From: UBA2185 sp964564625 | GTDB taxonomy: Bacteria > Desulfobacterota > Syntrophia > Syntrophales > UBA2185 | Assembly (NCBI GenBank): GCA_964564625.1 | Contig: CAZMBE010000027.1 | Location: forward strand, 1 to 40,867 | Length of the DNA: 40,867 bases | Direction of reading: 5' to 3' | In this document: positions 1 through 8,373 of the stretch, in pieces | Layout of the letters: each line of letters starts with the position of its first letter | Position numbering within the stretch: position 1 is the stretch's first letter | Position numbers and translations under genes: made by a program | Notes under the pieces: generated by a model | What the model was told of the DNA's origin: nothing | Database searches by the model: none | What the model saw: the letters and a program-made list of their open reading frames with translations, nothing else

Positions 1-56
1 TTGAGCATAACGGGATGAAAGGTGCTACATAGAGAGAGTGGGCTGACTTACAGGTT

Positions 57-335
57 TCAATACACAACGGGTTTTAGCGTAATTCTTACCACTCGGCCTT
101 TGCCCAGTTTATACGTTTTATAAACAGATACTACGGTAGGATTGTCGCTGATAACTAAAGCCTCAACACACTCCCCATAGTGATGAGCCGCATGAATTCT
201 TACCATAGTATCTTGTATAGTGCCGCCCGCTATAGTTTTGATGAGAAGCAAGGCCGGGAATGTCTGGACTTCCAGTTGTTCGGAAATGTAAGGATATTTG
301 ATTTTTTGCGATCTCATCAACATGCATAGTCTCAA
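57..335 (-). CDS. Possible small hypothetical protein (weak)
   Basis: An open frame of 92 codons with a TTG start. It has no recognisable domain, signal peptide or convincing ribosome binding site. The C-terminal part, with segments such as YKTYKLGKGRVVRITLK, looks protein-like, which is the only reason to list it. It points away from the thioesterase gene that follows. It could equally be chance open sequence or the end of a gene whose start is lost. Apart from this frame I see nothing in positions 1-404. Confidence 0.2.
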   Translation of the reverse strand: MRLCMLMRSQKIKYPYISEQLEVQTFPALLLIKTIAGGTIQDTMVRIHAAHHYGECVEALVISDNPTVVSVYKTYKLGKGRVVRITLKPVVY

Positions 336-422
336 TGCATGATTTTTTATTTGAAATAAATGACCAGGAGGGTTAAATAGAATTTCTCGAAGAAATCACC
401 TTTATTGAAAAAGGATTATGTC

Positions 423-857
423 ATGGCTGATTATCCGACATATCTCCGGCGGCTGCAAACCGGAGAAGAGGGGCTGAACCCATTCCTGAGTTATTTTGGG
501 ATAGTACTGGAAGAATTGCAGGAAGGGTATGCGCGTTTCCGGATGCCGATCCGCCCGGAGTATATGCAGGGGGCCGGTTTCATACAGGGCGGGGTTCTCG
601 TGGCCATGGCTGATGAGGCGATTGCACACGCCATCATGACCGTTCTCAAGCCTGACACGGGAATCACCACCATCGAGTTGAAGAGTAATTTCCTCGCCCC
701 TGTTCGGGAGGGGGATCTCATTGCGGAGGCCCGCGTTTTCAAAAAAGGACGTATCTTGATTATCGGCGATTGCCTGGTTAAAAACGGAGAAAACCGGGAA
801 GTGTTGCGCTGCTCGGCAACGTTCATGGCATTTTCTGACAGGGAGAAATCTGTATAA
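423..857 (+). CDS. PaaI-type hotdog-fold thioesterase
   Basis: The 144-residue protein matches the single-hotdog PaaI/YdiI thioesterase family, which hydrolyses acyl-CoA (often aryl-acyl-CoA) thioesters in the cytoplasm. The family signature is visible as GFIQGGVLVAMADEAIAHA, with QGG where many members have HGG. It is followed by the central strand TTIELKSNFLAPVREGDL and a final strand with ARVFKKGR. An in-frame TTG lies at 405, but the ATG at 423 has AAGGA about seven bases upstream and is preferred. The stop overlaps the first base of the next reading frame (TAATG), so the two were probably translationally coupled. The substrate cannot be read from the sequence. Confidence 0.8.
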   Translation: MADYPTYLRRLQTGEEGLNPFLSYFGIVLEELQEGYARFRMPIRPEYMQGAGFIQGGVLVAMADEAIAHAIMTVLKPDTGITTIELKSNFLAPVREGDLIAEARVFKKGRILIIGDCLVKNGENREVLRCSATFMAFSDREKSV

Positions 858-1344
858 TGTCGGAGTATCGGCTCCGACCCTGCCAAAAGATTGAGGGTGA
901 AAGCGTGTATGGAAGTATCAATGACGCCACAGAGACATACCGGGTGATCATCCCTGCGGACCAACGACAGGAACCCCCTGTGCCAAGGGAAGAACTCTGG
1001 CATGAAATCACTGAGGGGTATTTTCTGGGGATACGAAAAGGGTGATGGGTATTCAGGATGTACAGGATGTCGCTGTTATCAGGCACGCCTGCGTGCACAT
1101 AGTCAGACTCAATCAGGGTATCGGCGGAATATTACTTGACATGCTCCGGGAGAAAGCCATACGATTGGTTCTCATCGGCACTTGGGCGGTCCACTTCTAT
1201 GAAAAGCATGTCTTTCGTCTGGTTTCGCCTGCAGAAAAAAATTGATTTTGGAATAAGTACTGGTTGATTCCTGAGCGTCAGTCACAACCATTCGTGATTC
1301 TTGCAAACCAGCGTTGGTTCGATATAGAGAGGAGAAAACCTTGA
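857..1344 (+). pseudogene. Decayed GNAT-family N-acetyltransferase
   Basis: Three adjacent open pieces together make one GNAT acetyltransferase. The first frame (857-1045) carries an N-terminal half with YRVIIPADQ and REELWHEITEGYF. The second frame (from 1042) carries MGIQDVQDV, an acetyl-CoA loop-like RLNQGIGGILL, and the C-terminal FYEKHVFRLVS. After an in-frame TGA at 1243-1245 the same frame continues as FWNKYWLIPERQ...ILANQRWFD up to a stop at 1342-1344. So there is one frameshift near 1040 with apparent loss of a few residues, a shortened segment before FYEKH, and one nonsense codon (likely CGA to TGA). The terminal TGA overlaps the TTG start of mobB. The reconstruction rests on my recall of the family and on the matching frame of the last two pieces. 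Confidence 0.7.
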
Positions 1345-1856
1345 TTCCGATAGTGTCTATAGTGGGTCGATCAAATACCGGGAAGACAACCCTGATTGAA
1401 AAATTGATAGTAGAGTTACGGCGCAGGGGCTATCGGGTAGGTACGATCAAACATAATATCCACGGTTTTGACATCGATCATGAGGGGAAGGACAGCTGGC
1501 GGCATAAGAAAGCGGGTGCCCAGGTTACAGTATTAGCCTCACCCCACCGGGTTGCTGTTATTGAAGATGTAACCAGAGATTTTGAATTATCGGAATTGCG
1601 GGAGCATTACATTCGAGATGTTGATATCATACTTTCGGAAGGTTTTAAAAAAAATCCTCACCCAAAGGTTGAAATTTCCCGATCAGTGTTGAAGCATGAA
1701 CCGATATGTACCAAAGAAGAAAATCTTCTCGCTATTGTCAGTGACCGGCCCGTGAATAGGGGAGTTCCCTGCCTGGATATCAATGATGTGGTCGGTCTTG
1801 TGAGTCTTATTGAGAAAAAAATCTTGAAGGGTGACCCTCTCTCCTCCCACCCCTAA
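1341..1856 (+). CDS. mobB: Molybdopterin-guanine dinucleotide biosynthesis protein MobB
   Basis: MobB is a GTP-binding P-loop protein that assists MobA in attaching GMP to molybdopterin. The Walker A motif GRSNTGKTT sits at residues 9-17, followed by GTIKHNIHGFDIDHEGKDS, a typical MobB stretch with the KH and DxxGKDS elements. At 171 residues it has the usual MobB length. The chosen start is the TTG at 1341, preceded by GAGGAG with a six-base spacer. A longer frame from TTG 1314 lacks a binding site. Molybdopterin dinucleotide cofactor fits an organism with a formate dehydrogenase, whose maturation factor FdhE is encoded further along. No mobA or moe gene is adjacent. Confidence 0.9.
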   Translation: MIPIVSIVGRSNTGKTTLIEKLIVELRRRGYRVGTIKHNIHGFDIDHEGKDSWRHKKAGAQVTVLASPHRVAVIEDVTRDFELSELREHYIRDVDIILSEGFKKNPHPKVEISRSVLKHEPICTKEENLLAIVSDRPVNRGVPCLDINDVVGLVSLIEKKILKGDPLSSHP

Positions 1857-1899
1857 GCAGGTATTTGTGGGTTATCTTTCATATAATTGCTCTATCTGG

Positions 1900-3078
1900 T
1901 CAAAGTCCAACTACCGAAAGTGCCCAGGATCCACATAGCCAATGTGCTACCCAAACACCTACGAGGTTGTGTGTGCGGGAATAAAGCCATCCCAGATAGA
2001 GCCCTCCAACAAATACCAAAATTCCGATCTCAAACGACATAAATATATGGGCTGTACTAAATATCAAATTTGAGGCTATGATTGACAGAAAAACTTTATG
2101 TTTGCCCGTGAGAAATTGTTCAAGAAGACCTTGCAAAGCGCCTCTTGCCATCAATTCTTGCAGCGGTGCAACAAAAAGCCCATAAACAACCAATAGTGTT
2201 AACCATACCTCTATCGTATGGTCGGCAGGATTTTTGAAAAGGGCATACGGTTCTATCAATGAACGTCCTTCATACGCTGGAATAAAATGTATAAGCACCC
2301 ATTTGAGGCCTACAATTAAAACCATTATGATACAAGTAAATCCTACCCCTTCGTATATGGAACGTTTTAAGTTTGTAAGAGTGAATCCAAAAGACGACCA
2401 AGGCAAATTAGAAGATCTCATCAAAGAGAATATAAAGATAAGCAAGAAAAAAGTTAAAGGAAGGGTTACATAGCTGCTTGTCGGGGCAATAGATATTGCA
2501 TATTTCAAACCATCCAGCGCAAATGCGATAAGGCAAAGTGCAATAATCACATTCACTACAAAATTACCCATAGCTACACGAGTTTTATATTCATCAACTT
2601 GCTTTTCCAAAGCATCGCGCGCCACATCATTTGTAACGCGTAAACGCTGACTGATATTTTTAGATAATTGAAAAAAGATGCTATAAATAGCCTTATCTTT
2701 ATTGGCAATTTCATGTATATCTGCAAAGGATAACTTTCGAAGACGTGTGTGAGTTTTTGCACGTACAGAAGCCGATCGCGGGCCACTATCTAATAAGGCA
2801 ACTTCACCGACAGAATCTCCCGCATGTAAGGTATGGATGACATAATATTGCTTATATTTTTCATCGAATTTGCTGATTTCAACAGAACCTTCCATAATCA
2901 AAAACATCTCATTGGCAGGATCACCCTCGCGCATAAGGTATTCTCCCTTATTTAAGGTGATTTCTTGACTAATGGAAAAGAGTTCTTGGATTTGCTCTTT
3001 GCTTAACCCGCTGATGAGAGGATTCTTGGCAAATAACTCGTAACCGTCATGAGGGGGTTCAGGCATTTTAGGTTCCAT
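1900..3078 (-). CDS. Cyclic-nucleotide-binding domain fused to CPBP (CAAX protease-like) membrane protein
   Basis: The N-terminal ~130 residues form a cNMP-binding (CAP-ED) domain: LFSISQEITLNKGEYLMREG leads to GDSVGEVALLDSGPRSASVR, the phosphate-binding cassette. A short linker is followed by about eight hydrophobic segments that make a CPBP intramembrane protease-like domain. CPBP motifs are recognisable as PLQELMARGAL (motif 1), FSTAH (motif 2) and AHWLCG (motif 3). In motif 1 the usual EExxxR is QELMAR, so the first glutamate is replaced, which may affect catalysis. The ATG at 3078 is chosen because it starts the conserved soluble part; a longer frame to 3138 (TTG) has no binding site. 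The role is unknown; regulated membrane proteolysis or peptide processing is an inference. Confidence 0.75.
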   Translation of the reverse strand: MEPKMPEPPHDGYELFAKNPLISGLSKEQIQELFSISQEITLNKGEYLMREGDPANEMFLIMEGSVEISKFDEKYKQYYVIHTLHAGDSVGEVALLDSGPRSASVRAKTHTRLRKLSFADIHEIANKDKAIYSIFFQLSKNISQRLRVTNDVARDALEKQVDEYKTRVAMGNFVVNVIIALCLIAFALDGLKYAISIAPTSSYVTLPLTFFLLIFIFSLMRSSNLPWSSFGFTLTNLKRSIYEGVGFTCIIMVLIVGLKWVLIHFIPAYEGRSLIEPYALFKNPADHTIEVWLTLLVVYGLFVAPLQELMARGALQGLLEQFLTGKHKVFLSIIASNLIFSTAHIFMSFEIGILVFVGGLYLGWLYSRTHNLVGVWVAHWLCGSWALSVVGL

Positions 3079-3499
3079 GGACAATACGTCTTCTTTTCTG
3101 AGCTGTACTTTATTAACGTATACCCAGTATTTTATCAAGTAAGTTTAAAGTTTCATGCGCAGATGATAAATAACCTTTTGAAGCACAGCCAGGAGTCTTC
3201 ATCATTTCACCTTGATCTGTTCCTTCTTCACTTTTTGTATGGTCATGAATGTTTCTTCCCGCAAATCGCTCCTTCTTTTTTCAGCATAATAAACTTGTTG
3301 AAAAGTTACCCGATTTATCCCTGTTGGGGGCTGTTTTTGCTAAGTATCCGTGAGGATAGAGAGAGATGTGGAATATATGAAATTATAAGGTAATAGAGAA
3401 CAGCGCCCTCTTTGCCCTGACTGACGGGCAGGTGGACTGATACCCTTGCGTATTACCTGTCATATTGTTTTTTAGACGAGAAATATCCAAGTGCGCAGG
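3079..3499. other. Intergenic region with no recognised gene
   Basis: About 420 bases separate the cNMP/CPBP gene from the last gene of the acyl operon. I see AT-rich sequence and no convincing RNA gene, hairpin terminator or repeat. An open frame on the plus strand here overlaps the start of the neighbouring gene and shows no protein-like composition. The region presumably holds the promoter of the cNMP/CPBP gene. Confidence 0.4.
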
Positions 3500-4207
3500 T
3501 CACATTATTTTGATTGCGCTTTTCTCAACGGGAACAGCGGGTGTACTATCTGATATGGTAAAGGCGTAAGCCGTGAATGCACCATCATGGCTCAAGCTGA
3601 TATCGATCTCATCTCGCCTGCCATGTAAGTATACAAAAGGAGGCTTCAAACCGTGTAAATCTTTCTCCCTGCGTATTTCTATGTCTTCAGGGCTCCCGTC
3701 AACATAAGCCGAGAGATGTTTTTTTAGCGTCTCACGGACACATAATGATTCGTACGCAGGCGAGGATTCGGAAACGGGATTGATCCTGTCTACGTGCCAG
3801 ACAACCGCATCTGTTGATTCTAAAGGGGCCGTAGCGCCAACACAATGCACATAATCACAGGTTATGAAAATCCTTATATGAATTTGACCGTATGGCGTAT
3901 TTACTGATCCGGAGATCGCCTTGCCCTCCGCAGGAAATTCATCTGCATTGCTGCATATATCTCCACAATCCAGACTTACTTCGTACATTCGGGGCGCAGA
4001 TGTAGCGGCAGGATAGCATTTACAGATAATCTTGTACGAAGCTTCCTTACCGGCCCATATGGCCCAGATCATGGCATCAGGTTTTGCGGAATTGAATATC
4101 TGCCTTTGCTCACCGTGAGTAAAGACGCGGTTGACGAATCGCAGATTTTTGCTCTTCCCCATGTTGTGCGGATCGGTCAGATCCACAATATCGTTGCCGA
4201 TGTGCAG
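3500..4207 (-). CDS. 4'-phosphopantetheinyl transferase superfamily protein
   Basis: The protein begins with HIGNDIVDLTDP, the metal-binding N-terminal motif of AcpS/Sfp-type phosphopantetheinyl transferases. It continues with RVFTHGEQ and then WAIWAGKEASYKI, the WxxKEAxxK motif that binds magnesium and CoA. It should convert the apo acyl carrier protein of this operon to its holo form. The start is difficult. No ATG, GTG or TTG lies close to the conserved N-terminus. A CTG at 4207 sits 12 bases after GGAGG and gives the expected beginning, while an in-frame ATG at 4258 would add 17 unlikely residues. Either way the gene overlaps the 3' end of the upstream acyltransferase by about 100 bases or more. 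It is the last gene of the operon. Confidence 0.75.
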   Translation of the reverse strand: MHIGNDIVDLTDPHNMGKSKNLRFVNRVFTHGEQRQIFNSAKPDAMIWAIWAGKEASYKIICKCYPAATSAPRMYEVSLDCGDICSNADEFPAEGKAISGSVNTPYGQIHIRIFITCDYVHCVGATAPLESTDAVVWHVDRINPVSESSPAYESLCVRETLKKHLSAYVDGSPEDIEIRREKDLHGLKPPFVYLHGRRDEIDISLSHDGAFTAYAFTISDSTPAVPVEKSAIKIM

Positions 4208-4943
4208 TAAAATAGCTGTCCTCCATTTGTTCCAATTGTTTGATAATCTGCTCTGCATAATAGCGTTGTGCCCTGAGACCGTTTTCTTCCGTGTGCTGGG
4301 GTTGTAATACTTCAACGCTCATAGTAAAACATTCACCAATTCTGGGAATGAATCCATAGGTATGTTGCTTGTCCCCACGGAGATAGAGACACATGATCTT
4401 ACAGTCTTTGAAATCTTTGACAAAGCGACCGACACCATAGGAATAGCCCTTGGTATTTACGCGGCCCGTCCGGGAGCGCCCTCCCTCGGGGAAAATCAGA
4501 ATAGGCTGATTCCATTCCAGAACAGAGTTACATTTGTCAAGTGTTTTTTTCATTTCTTCGCGATTACCGCCGCGATTAATGGGGATACACTTCGCCAGAT
4601 AACAGAACATTGCCAAGAGGATATTTCGTTGAAAATTAGTTCTCTCCGGCAAATTCCATGGTAGCCGTCGATACTGAAGCAGGTGACGGGGCAACGAGAG
4701 CATCGCATAGGTGATAATGCAGGAATCAATCATGGTAAGGTGATTTGCACAGATGATCCATGGCCCTTCATGATTTCTTAACAGTTGAGCGCACTCCTGT
4801 CTGATTTTCCGTAAATTCCTCACCCTGTAACCCATCAACCGGATGACGGCAAAGTAGAGCGGCCCAAGAACAAATACCGCGAACCGGCCCATGATATATT
4901 GCATGAGCAGGGGGAGAGGACTCTGGCGCATAGTGGTATTCAT
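4110..4943 (-). CDS. Lysophospholipid acyltransferase (PlsC/LPLAT family)
   Basis: The family transfers an acyl group from acyl-ACP or acyl-CoA onto a glycerol phosphate or related acceptor at the membrane. The HX4D catalytic motif is present as NHLTMID, and the substrate motif appears as FPEGGRSRTG. A hydrophobic N-terminal stretch (about residues 12-38) suggests membrane attachment. The C-terminus runs over the start of the phosphopantetheinyl transferase gene in another frame. Lying directly after the dedicated ACP, it is the likely off-loading enzyme that moves the finished acyl chain to a lipid or other acceptor. The acceptor cannot be deduced. Confidence 0.8.
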   Translation of the reverse strand: MNTTMRQSPLPLLMQYIMGRFAVFVLGPLYFAVIRLMGYRVRNLRKIRQECAQLLRNHEGPWIICANHLTMIDSCIITYAMLSLPRHLLQYRRLPWNLPERTNFQRNILLAMFCYLAKCIPINRGGNREEMKKTLDKCNSVLEWNQPILIFPEGGRSRTGRVNTKGYSYGVGRFVKDFKDCKIMCLYLRGDKQHTYGFIPRIGECFTMSVEVLQPQHTEENGLRAQRYYAEQIIKQLEQMEDSYFTAHRQRYCGSDRSAQHGEEQKSAIRQPRLYSR

Positions 4944-4953
4944 ACGCTTTCTC

Positions 4954-5202
4954 TTATCCTAATTTAGTTTTAATAATGGCGACGGCATCTCCGATAGTCC
5001 CTATCTTATCTGCCTCATCATCTTCCACGGTAACACCAAAGGTGTCTTCACACTTAATGATAACGTCCACGAGCCGTGCCGAATTAACCTTGAGATCGTT
5101 CAGAATGTGCGTATCCTTTGTCGCCTTGTCTAACAGGTTTGGATCTTTGGTATAAAGTCTCAGAATGTCAATCATTTTGTTAAAAATAGTCTGTTCATCC
5201 AT
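4954..5202 (-). CDS. Acyl carrier protein
   Basis: An 82-residue acidic protein of ACP size. Helix II starts with LNDLKVNSARLVDVIIKCED. The serine in VNSARL corresponds to the phosphopantetheine serine of the canonical DSL motif, which here reads NSA. The change fits a specialised rather than housekeeping ACP. The gene lies a few bases after the ketosynthase stop and a few before the acyltransferase start, so it is in the same transcript. The phosphopantetheinyl transferase at the end of the operon is its likely activator. Confidence 0.85.
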   Translation of the reverse strand: MDEQTIFNKMIDILRLYTKDPNLLDKATKDTHILNDLKVNSARLVDVIIKCEDTFGVTVEDDEADKIGTIGDAVAIIKTKLG

Positions 5203-5205
5203 TGT

Positions 5206-6498
5206 CTAGTAACTCCTTTTATTATTTTCCCAAATTTTAAATATCAAACAGCTGTTTACATCGCCGAAACCGAATCCGGCTTTGGCGACAACGCGTAACT
5301 CAGGAGAATCCATGCATTCTTGTGGTACTTTATCCCTATATTCGGAAATATCCGGATGGATGTCCTCGCAGTTGACGGAAGGATGGATAAATCCCTTGTA
5401 TAATTGCAATACCACGGCGACGCTTTCGATGGCACCTGTTGCCCCTAAGCAATGGCCGATTAATGACTTTGTGGAGTTGATGTAGGGGAAATTCTCAGGG
5501 CCGCGTTCAAGGGATGCTGACCAGTTTTTCACCTCGTAGGGATCTGCAAATGTGGCCGTTAAATGGCCATTAATCGCGTCAATCTCCGTAGGTGCAATAC
5601 CGGCATCAGATACGGTTGCCCGAATGCAGCGCTTGACCCCTTCCGGGTTCGGTGCGGTTATGGAACCGCCCATGCGGTGCCCGCCGCAATTCACGGCACC
5701 TCCAAGGATCTCTGCGTAAATCCTCGCCCCGCGTTCCAAAGCGGATTCCAGGTCCTCCAGGATTAGGACTGCTGCCCCAGAACCAGGTACGAAACCATTT
5801 GCCGTAGCACTCATGGGCCGTGAAGCCAACTCCGGCTGGTCATTGAACTTACGGCAGATGACACGCATGGCATCAAATCCTGCCCATATATAGGGGGATG
5901 GCCCTTCAGATCCACCGGCCAACATACGTTTGGCAAGCCCCAGACGTATTCTCCACATTGCCTCAATGATCGCTTCGTTCCCTGTGCTGCAGGCGGATGA
6001 ATTTGAAGTTGCCTGATTTCCCAGTGCGAGCAGTCCGGCAATACTGGCGCTGGTTGCGCTGTTCATTACCTGCTCCACAACCCGGCTTCCCATGCGGCGC
6101 ACTTTCCCTTGGGAAACCATGGGTATAAGCGTATTGGTAATGGTATCCATGCCGCCGATGCCGGAGCCGACAATTACGCCTGTTTCCCAGTCCACACAGT
6201 CATCATCATCAGCAGGTACGCTAAAACCTGCATCTCTCCATGCATCAATAGCAGACACGGCAGCATATCCGATATTGTCGTTTATAGACATCAATTTTTC
6301 GTGATCAAAGTAACGGTTGCGAATATTATTAAAGTCCTGAGGAATGCCGCCGATCTGGCAGCCAAAATTTAATTCCTGCAACTCAGGTATAAATCGGATA
6401 CCCGAGCGGCCTTCCCGCAGGGCTGCTTCAAAATTGTCTAAACCATGGGCATTGGGGGCAACCACGCCCATTCCCGTTATCACTACTCTTCTCTTCAA
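5206..6498 (-). CDS. 3-oxoacyl-ACP synthase, KAS I/II type
   Basis: A 430-residue condensing enzyme that should elongate acyl-ACP with malonyl-ACP. It opens with RRVVITGMGVVAPNAHG. The catalytic triad is complete: cysteine in SNSSACSTGNEA, histidine in NGHLTATFADP, and histidine in STKSLIGHCLGATGA. The first histidine motif differs from the housekeeping FabF form (HGTSTPLGD), placing it in a divergent KAS branch that I associate from memory with pigment and specialised-lipid clusters such as those of Bacteroidetes. The TTG start at 6498 is supported by GGAGGG ten bases upstream. It is followed directly by its ACP. Confidence 0.85.
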   Translation of the reverse strand: MKRRVVITGMGVVAPNAHGLDNFEAALREGRSGIRFIPELQELNFGCQIGGIPQDFNNIRNRYFDHEKLMSINDNIGYAAVSAIDAWRDAGFSVPADDDDCVDWETGVIVGSGIGGMDTITNTLIPMVSQGKVRRMGSRVVEQVMNSATSASIAGLLALGNQATSNSSACSTGNEAIIEAMWRIRLGLAKRMLAGGSEGPSPYIWAGFDAMRVICRKFNDQPELASRPMSATANGFVPGSGAAVLILEDLESALERGARIYAEILGGAVNCGGHRMGGSITAPNPEGVKRCIRATVSDAGIAPTEIDAINGHLTATFADPYEVKNWSASLERGPENFPYINSTKSLIGHCLGATGAIESVAVVLQLYKGFIHPSVNCEDIHPDISEYRDKVPQECMDSPELRVVAKAGFGFGDVNSCLIFKIWENNKRSY

Positions 6499-6582
6499 AC
6501 TAAATTAACCCTCCATAAATAAAGCACTAAATTTTCAATATAGTCAACACAGACATAACTAACCGAGAATAATATTTAGCAT

Positions 6583-7062
6583 TTATAGTTTTCCCGCAGG
6601 GACTCCTCTTCCCGCTAGAATACCGAAACTGACGGTTTCACCATTTTCCCTTTCCATGCTGACTTTTGATTTCAAATTTCCCATGCGGAAATATATTTTT
6701 TCACCTCTGATGATGACCCGCTCACCAGGGTGTACAATCCCGGTAAATTCAACCCCTTCGGCAACAGTAAACAGTGTAGTCAGCCCGTTTGCTTTTTCGA
6801 GAGGCGCAGTCATTCGCTTCATGTGCAGATAAAGACCGAAGGCAACGACTCCCGTTTGCGCCATTGTTTCGATAAGAATAACACCCGGGGTGATTGGCTG
6901 GCCGGGGAAATGCCCTTGATAAAAATACTCATCTACGCGGAAACGGTACGCACCCACAATATGTTCTTCATCGAGTTCCAGTATCTCATCGATAAAGCGA
7001 AATGGGTACTGCTGAGGAACACTATGTAAAATCTTTAATATAGTTTCCTGGCTAGCCCCCAT
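6583..7062 (-). CDS. FabZ-type 3-hydroxyacyl-ACP dehydratase
   Basis: A 159-residue single-hotdog dehydratase that removes water from 3-hydroxyacyl-ACP. The N-terminal YPFRFIDEILELD matches the FabZ RPFxLxDR region. The active site reads GHFPGQPITPGVILIETMAQ, with catalytic histidine and glutamate both present. Its start overlaps the end of the fabG gene by about ten bases, indicating coupled translation. The operon also encodes a FabA-like enzyme, so two dehydratases of different type act in one pathway. Confidence 0.88.
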   Translation of the reverse strand: MGASQETILKILHSVPQQYPFRFIDEILELDEEHIVGAYRFRVDEYFYQGHFPGQPITPGVILIETMAQTGVVAFGLYLHMKRMTAPLEKANGLTTLFTVAEGVEFTGIVHPGERVIIRGEKIYFRMGNLKSKVSMERENGETVSFGILAGRGVPAGKL

Positions 7063-7777
7063 ATAATCCCCCGTTCACATGGATAACACTACCGGATATA
7101 TATGAACCGCGCGTAGCCAGAAAGGCCGCCACTTCGGCTATTTCCTCGGGACGTCCTATGCGGTTCAGGGTAATATTGTCGAGAATTCTCCGTTGCACAT
7201 CCTCGGGGAGAGTCTGTGTCATCTCTGTTTCGATAAACCCCGGGGCAATGGAATTTACGAGGATATTACGCCCCGCTAATTCCTTTGACAAAGATTTTGT
7301 GAACGCATCGAGTGCTGCCTTTTCCATGGTGTAAGGAATCTGGCCGCCATTTCCTGTGTGTCCTACAACGCTGGAAATATTAATGATACGACCACTTTCC
7401 TGACGCAGCATAAAAAGGCGTATGATTCGTTTGGTCAGGTACCAGGTTCCACGCGTCACCGCTCGCTGAGCATCGAATTGCTCAATTTTCATGCTGTGGA
7501 TGTCGGCATTCACCGATAGCCCCGCATTATTCACGAGCACGTCCACGCGCCCTGCCCTCGCCTTCACTGTATTGACCATGGCTTCCACCTGGCCGATGTC
7601 AGACAGATCTGCCCGGAGAAGGAACCCATCCCCGATCTCGGCAAGAACTGATTTTGCCTGCTCCTCACTGGAACGGTAATGAATGCCCACTTGAAATCCA
7701 TCCGCCAGCGCCCTGCAACACGCCGCGCCGATTCCCTTTCCACCACCGGTTACAATCGCTACGGGTTTTTCGTTCAT
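7052..7777 (-). CDS. FabG-type 3-oxoacyl-ACP reductase (SDR)
   Basis: A short-chain dehydrogenase/reductase of 241 residues, the usual FabG length. The cofactor motif TGGGKGIGAA is at the N-terminus and NNAG follows near residue 87. The catalytic serine lies in NISSVVGHTG and the Tyr-Lys pair in PYTMEKAALDAF (YxxxK). The C-terminus SGSVIHVNGGLYGG is typical. It should reduce 3-oxoacyl-ACP made by the operon's ketosynthases. The ATG overlaps the stop of the upstream FabA-like gene (ATGA), and its own end overlaps the FabZ gene. Confidence 0.88.
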   Translation of the reverse strand: MNEKPVAIVTGGGKGIGAACCRALADGFQVGIHYRSSEEQAKSVLAEIGDGFLLRADLSDIGQVEAMVNTVKARAGRVDVLVNNAGLSVNADIHSMKIEQFDAQRAVTRGTWYLTKRIIRLFMLRQESGRIINISSVVGHTGNGGQIPYTMEKAALDAFTKSLSKELAGRNILVNSIAPGFIETEMTQTLPEDVQRRILDNITLNRIGRPEEIAEVAAFLATRGSYISGSVIHVNGGLYGG

Positions 7778-8373
7778 GAGCTTCCTCGCATGATTCCACC
7801 GACAGAGTTGGCAGATCGTTTCGGGTAATCAGGATACACAATGCCCTGGAATACGCCGGTGCGTGCATCTTTGACTTGAGCTATCAGCTCATTATCCACA
7901 AATATTTTACCTTCGGCAATCGCAATGCTTGCCCCTGAGTCTTTCAATTGGGAGAAACGTCTTACTTCTATCTCATACCGGACACATTTATTATAGGGGC
8001 GGATTTGACCGCTAAAGGTGATCTCGCCGCAACCCAAGGCTCTGCCGGCACCAAGGGCGCCGCGCCAGACGCAGTAAAAGCCCAGGAGTTGCCATACGGC
8101 ATCAACGCAGAGACAGCCCGGCTGTACGGGGTCCCCCGGCATATGGCATTGAAAATACCATGCATCTATCTTGATGTCCTGTTCGGCCACCATAAAACCC
8201 TGTCTGCCAACACTCTTGCATGACAAAATACGATCTATCATAAGAAAAGGCGGCGCAGGCAAGCGGGCATCAAATCCCGCGGGCGGGTCATCCACCAGCG
8301 TTCCATACGAAAACGCTAGGAGATGATCCAGTCTGAAGCTCTGACACTCCCTGAACTCATCATATTTCATCAT
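7774..8373 (-). CDS. FabA-like 3-hydroxyacyl-ACP dehydratase/isomerase
   Basis: Motifs match FabA, the bifunctional dehydratase/isomerase that introduces a double bond, more closely than FabZ. LPAPPFLMIDRI is the FabA entry motif, the active-site histidine lies in WYFQCHMPGDPV, and the aspartate lies in PGCLCVDAVWQLLGFY. The ALGCGEITFSGQI strand follows. At 199 residues it is longer than typical FabA (about 170) because of extra residues at both ends. The presence of a FabA-type enzyme beside FabZ suggests an unsaturated or otherwise modified chain. Its ends overlap the KAS III gene upstream and fabG downstream. Confidence 0.8.
   Translation of the reverse strand: MMKYDEFRECQSFRLDHLLAFSYGTLVDDPPAGFDARLPAPPFLMIDRILSCKSVGRQGFMVAEQDIKIDAWYFQCHMPGDPVQPGCLCVDAVWQLLGFYCVWRGALGAGRALGCGEITFSGQIRPYNKCVRYEIEVRRFSQLKDSGASIAIAEGKIFVDNELIAQVKDARTGVFQGIVYPDYPKRSANSVGGIMRGSS

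Noticed and set aside
1243..1245. TGA in the GNAT remnant as another selenocysteine codon
   Set aside because: The gene also has a frameshift, the position is not a Cys/redox site, and no SECIS-like hairpin follows.
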